From Meishania litoralis (lineage in GTDB: Bacteria; Bacteroidota; Bacteroidia; Flavobacteriales; Flavobacteriaceae), in the NCBI RefSeq assembly GCF_042611095.1, contig NZ_JBHFPV010000002.1:310001-374000 (forward strand): a DNA stretch of 64,000 nt. Reading direction: 5' to 3'. This document shows, one piece after another, positions 61,940 through 64,000 of the stretch; position 1 is the first letter of the stretch, and each line of letters starts with the position of its first letter. Made by a program: the position numbers and the translations under genes. The notes beneath the pieces are model-generated. The model made no database searches. It saw only the letters and a program-made list of their open reading frames with translations, and had not been told where the DNA came from.

Positions 61940-63621
61940 AGAAACTTTTTTTCGCCAGTCTTTTATTGCTCCTTTTTGTCCATTGCAAGAAACAACCCGC
62001 GGCGCCTACGGGGCTGGTCACCGAAAAGGCAATGGTCGTCTCGGCAAGGGTCGAGGCCTCGAAAATCGGATCCGATATTCTCGAAAAGGGCGGCAACGCC
62101 TTTGATGCCATGGTAGCTACCGAGTTGGCGCTGGCCGTTGCCTATCCGTTTGCGGGAAATTTAGGTGGCGGAGGCTTTATGGTCTACCGACGCAATAATG
62201 GTGATGTGGGCGGAATTGACTACAGGGAAAAAGCACCTTTGTCCGCCTATAAGGATATGTACCTCGATTCTCTCGGAAATGTCATCCCGGGAATGAGCAC
62301 CCAAGGGGCAACCGCGGTCGGTGTACCGGGCACGGTTGCGGGAATTTTCGAAGTGCACCAAAAGTTCGGCTCCATGCCGTGGGAGGAAATTTTGGCCCCG
62401 GTAATCGCCCTTGCCGAAAAAGGGGTGGTAGTGACCGAGAAACAAGCCGGTCGCTTTGAAAATTTCAAGGCGTCCATTCTAGAGGTCAATGGCGGAATTA
62501 CCAGTTTTCCGATAGGCTGCAAGGCAGGCGATACCATCAAATACCCGGTATTGGCCAATACTTTGAAAAGAATTGCCGAAAATGGCCGCGACGGATTTTA
62601 CAAAGGTGAAACGGCCAAGACCTTGGCCCGGTTCATTCAGGAAAAAGGAGGGTATATTACTGAGGAGGACTTGGAAAAATATGAGGCCAAATGGAGGCAG
62701 CCAATCATTTTCACCTATAAAGACCTTCGCATTATCTCGATGAGTCCGCCGAGTAGCGGCGGGGTGACGATCAATCAGATCTTCAAGATGATCGAACCCT
62801 ATGACATCGCCGAATTTGGCCATAATTCGGCCAAAACGGTCCAATTGTTTACCGAAGCGTCCCGAAGGGCCTATGCCGATCGCAACTACTTTTTGGGGGA
62901 TCCCGATTTTGTTGAAATTCCCTTAGATGTGCTTTTAAGTTCCTCCTATTTAAAAGAGCGCATGGAAAACTTTTCGTTCGAGGCCGCCACAAAATCCGAA
63001 GATGTGCGGCATGGTGAAATTGAGATCGTCGAAAGTATGGAAACGACCCACTACTCCATCGTCGATGCCGAGGGCAATGCGGTCTCGGTGACGACTACCT
63101 TGAACGGTGCCTACGGTTCCAAGCTTTATAGCGATGAACTTGGTTTCTTCTTGAACAATGAAATGGACGATTTTAGTGCCAAACCCGGCGTGCCCAATAT
63201 GTTCGGACTCATCGGGGCCGAAGCGAACAGCATCGCGCCTGAGAAAAGAATGCTCAGCAGCATGACCCCGACCATTGTTGAAAAAGACGGACAATTATAT
63301 ATGGTGGTGGGCACACCGGGAGGTTCGACGATCATTACCGCGGTCGCACAGACTATCTTGAATACCTATGAGTTCGATATGAGTATGCAAGATGCGGTCA
63401 ACGCACCCCGTTTTCACCATCAATGGCTGCCCGATATGGTCATTTTTGAACCCGATGGTTTTTCCGAGACCCTCAAATCGGAACTGGAATCAAAAGGATA
63501 TATCATCAATCAAGATAGAACACCGATTATCGGCAAGGTCGATGCCATTCGTGTTTTGCCCGATGGGCGACTTGAAGGGGGTGCCGATAAACGTGGGGAC
63601 GATACGGCCGTAGGGTTTTAG
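61936..63621 (+). CDS. ggt: Gamma-glutamyltransferase (lipoprotein form)
   Basis: A 561-residue Ntn-hydrolase. The self-cleavage and catalytic Thr is the first of 'TTHYSIVD' (Thr370); 'LNNEMDDFS' and 'GTPGGSTIITAVAQT' bind the glutamyl group. The N-terminus has a lipobox-like LFVHC (Cys17), so it is probably anchored in the periplasm. It breaks glutathione and other gamma-glutamyl compounds for amino-acid salvage. It is coupled to the AcpH gene by ATGA. Confidence 0.95.
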   Translation: MKKLFFASLLLLLFVHCKKQPAAPTGLVTEKAMVVSARVEASKIGSDILEKGGNAFDAMVATELALAVAYPFAGNLGGGGFMVYRRNNGDVGGIDYREKAPLSAYKDMYLDSLGNVIPGMSTQGATAVGVPGTVAGIFEVHQKFGSMPWEEILAPVIALAEKGVVVTEKQAGRFENFKASILEVNGGITSFPIGCKAGDTIKYPVLANTLKRIAENGRDGFYKGETAKTLARFIQEKGGYITEEDLEKYEAKWRQPIIFTYKDLRIISMSPPSSGGVTINQIFKMIEPYDIAEFGHNSAKTVQLFTEASRRAYADRNYFLGDPDFVEIPLDVLLSSSYLKERMENFSFEAATKSEDVRHGEIEIVESMETTHYSIVDAEGNAVSVTTTLNGAYGSKLYSDELGFFLNNEMDDFSAKPGVPNMFGLIGAEANSIAPEKRMLSSMTPTIVEKDGQLYMVVGTPGGSTIITAVAQTILNTYEFDMSMQDAVNAPRFHHQWLPDMVIFEPDGFSETLKSELESKGYIINQDRTPIIGKVDAIRVLPDGRLEGGADKRGDDTAVGF

Positions 63622-64000
63622 AGTTCGGTCAATCCATACTCATTGAGTACGACTTGCCATTCATTGGTCTCCGTTATTTCAAGGATACGTTGTGAAATCG
63701 TGCTTTCCAACAGCGGTCGCGCTTTTGCCACTCCGAAAGCATAGAATTGGACATCGAATTTTATGGGCAAAATCGATATTTTTTGCAGTATAGAATCCTG
63801 CGCTATACGGTATTTTAGAATGGGCTCATCGTAAATAAAGGCCTCGACTTGGTTATTGTTCAAAGCCGCCAGGCCTTCTTGCACTCCGTCAAATTCTTTT
63901 AAATTTTTAAAAAAATGGGATTTTAAAAAGCCCAGAGTGCTCGAATTTTTTATCGTGCCGACTTCACGTTCCTTGAACGCATTGAAGCCATCGGGATTAT
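63618..64000 (-). CDS. Solute-binding protein (SBP_bac_3-like), truncated by the window edge
   Basis: This C-terminal part (at least 126 codons) runs off the right edge; no start is inside the window, and the GTG at 63884 is internal. 'EVGTIKNSSTLGFLK' and 'VQEGLAALNNNQVEAFIYDEPILKYRI' are the lobe-2 motifs of SBP_bac_3 proteins. Similar motifs occur in bacterial glutamate-receptor-like channels, where such a domain is split by a channel; the missing N-terminal part would tell. It ends four bases inside the ggt gene (63618-63621), which converges on it. Confidence 0.82.
   Translation of the reverse strand, partial: NPDGFNAFKEREVGTIKNSSTLGFLKSHFFKNLKEFDGVQEGLAALNNNQVEAFIYDEPILKYRIAQDSILQKISILPIKFDVQFYAFGVAKARPLLESTISQRILEITETNEWQVVLNEYGLTEL

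Overview
The window looks like a chromosomal segment of a marine member of the Flavobacteriaceae (Bacteroidota). Evidence: many Bacteroidota-restricted families (DUF4251, DUF6340, DUF1835, DUF3307/SatD, DUF4369-TlpA, fused E1 alpha/beta branched-chain dehydrogenase, QEGLA-motif protein); many lipoproteins with short LxxC-type signal peptides; a near absence of Shine-Dalgarno sites; and repeated Bacteroidota -7 promoter boxes of the form TAnnTTTG just upstream of genes. The genus cannot be fixed from sequence alone. No rRNA, tRNA, CRISPR array, prophage or classical insertion sequence was recognised.

Layout. 1-1260: AT-rich, almost gene-free DNA with repeated TTTTACA motifs. 1.3-10.1 kb: minus-strand secreted and lipoprotein genes, including an S41-like protease, a cupin/protein-isoaspartate methyltransferase/DUF4251 operon whose methyltransferase carries an in-frame stop, and a sialidase-like lipoprotein paired with a TlpA redoxin. 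10.3-12.7 kb: HPF-like ribosome factor, YceI, TerC. 12.8-19.1 kb: an eight-gene minus-strand polyketide/fatty-acid operon (FAD oxidoreductase, methyltransferase, type III PKS, enoyl-reductase-like SDR, dehydratase, ketosynthase, acyl carrier protein, membrane protein). 19.2-33 kb: OmpA lipoprotein, branched-chain E1, an Fe(II)/2OG-type dioxygenase, SUI1, nucleoside phosphorylase plus cytosolic periplasmic-binding-fold protein, Ung, SatD/DUF3307 with a striking operator array, and a MutS2-like ATPase. 33.2-38.5 kb: a cholesterol-dependent-cytolysin-like lipoprotein, a membrane TPR/LuxR-type regulator and a subtilisin-like lipoprotein. 38.5-45 kb: DCC protein, MscS channel, then a five-gene overlapping operon (ATP-grasp ligase, N-formylglutamate amidohydrolase-like, DUF1704 QEGLA peptidase, two alpha/beta hydrolases). 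45-57.9 kb: mostly housekeeping (glutamate symporter, AroC, LpxH-like, FAD/Fe-S oxidoreductase, TlpA, rhomboid, LpxL-like, sterol desaturase). 57.9-58.6 kb: a DUF559 nuclease gene bracketed by hairpin-rich repeats. 58.8-64 kb: esterase, GlmM, AcpH, gamma-glutamyltransferase and a truncated solute-binding protein.

How genes work together. The polyketide operon carries its own acyl carrier protein, ketosynthase, dehydratase and reductase, so it probably builds a dedicated acyl starter that the type III PKS extends and the methyltransferase and oxidoreductase tailor. The cytolysin, regulator and protease sit together around a shared 309-bp intergenic region with paired ATGGAC repeats. The ATP-grasp/amidohydrolase/QEGLA operon pairs a ligase with hydrolases and looks like a make-and-remove modification module. 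The strongest mobile-DNA signal is the DUF559 cassette, whose repeat modules keep hairpin structure while changing stem sequence; one module of the same design lies in frame inside the SDR gene of the polyketide operon.
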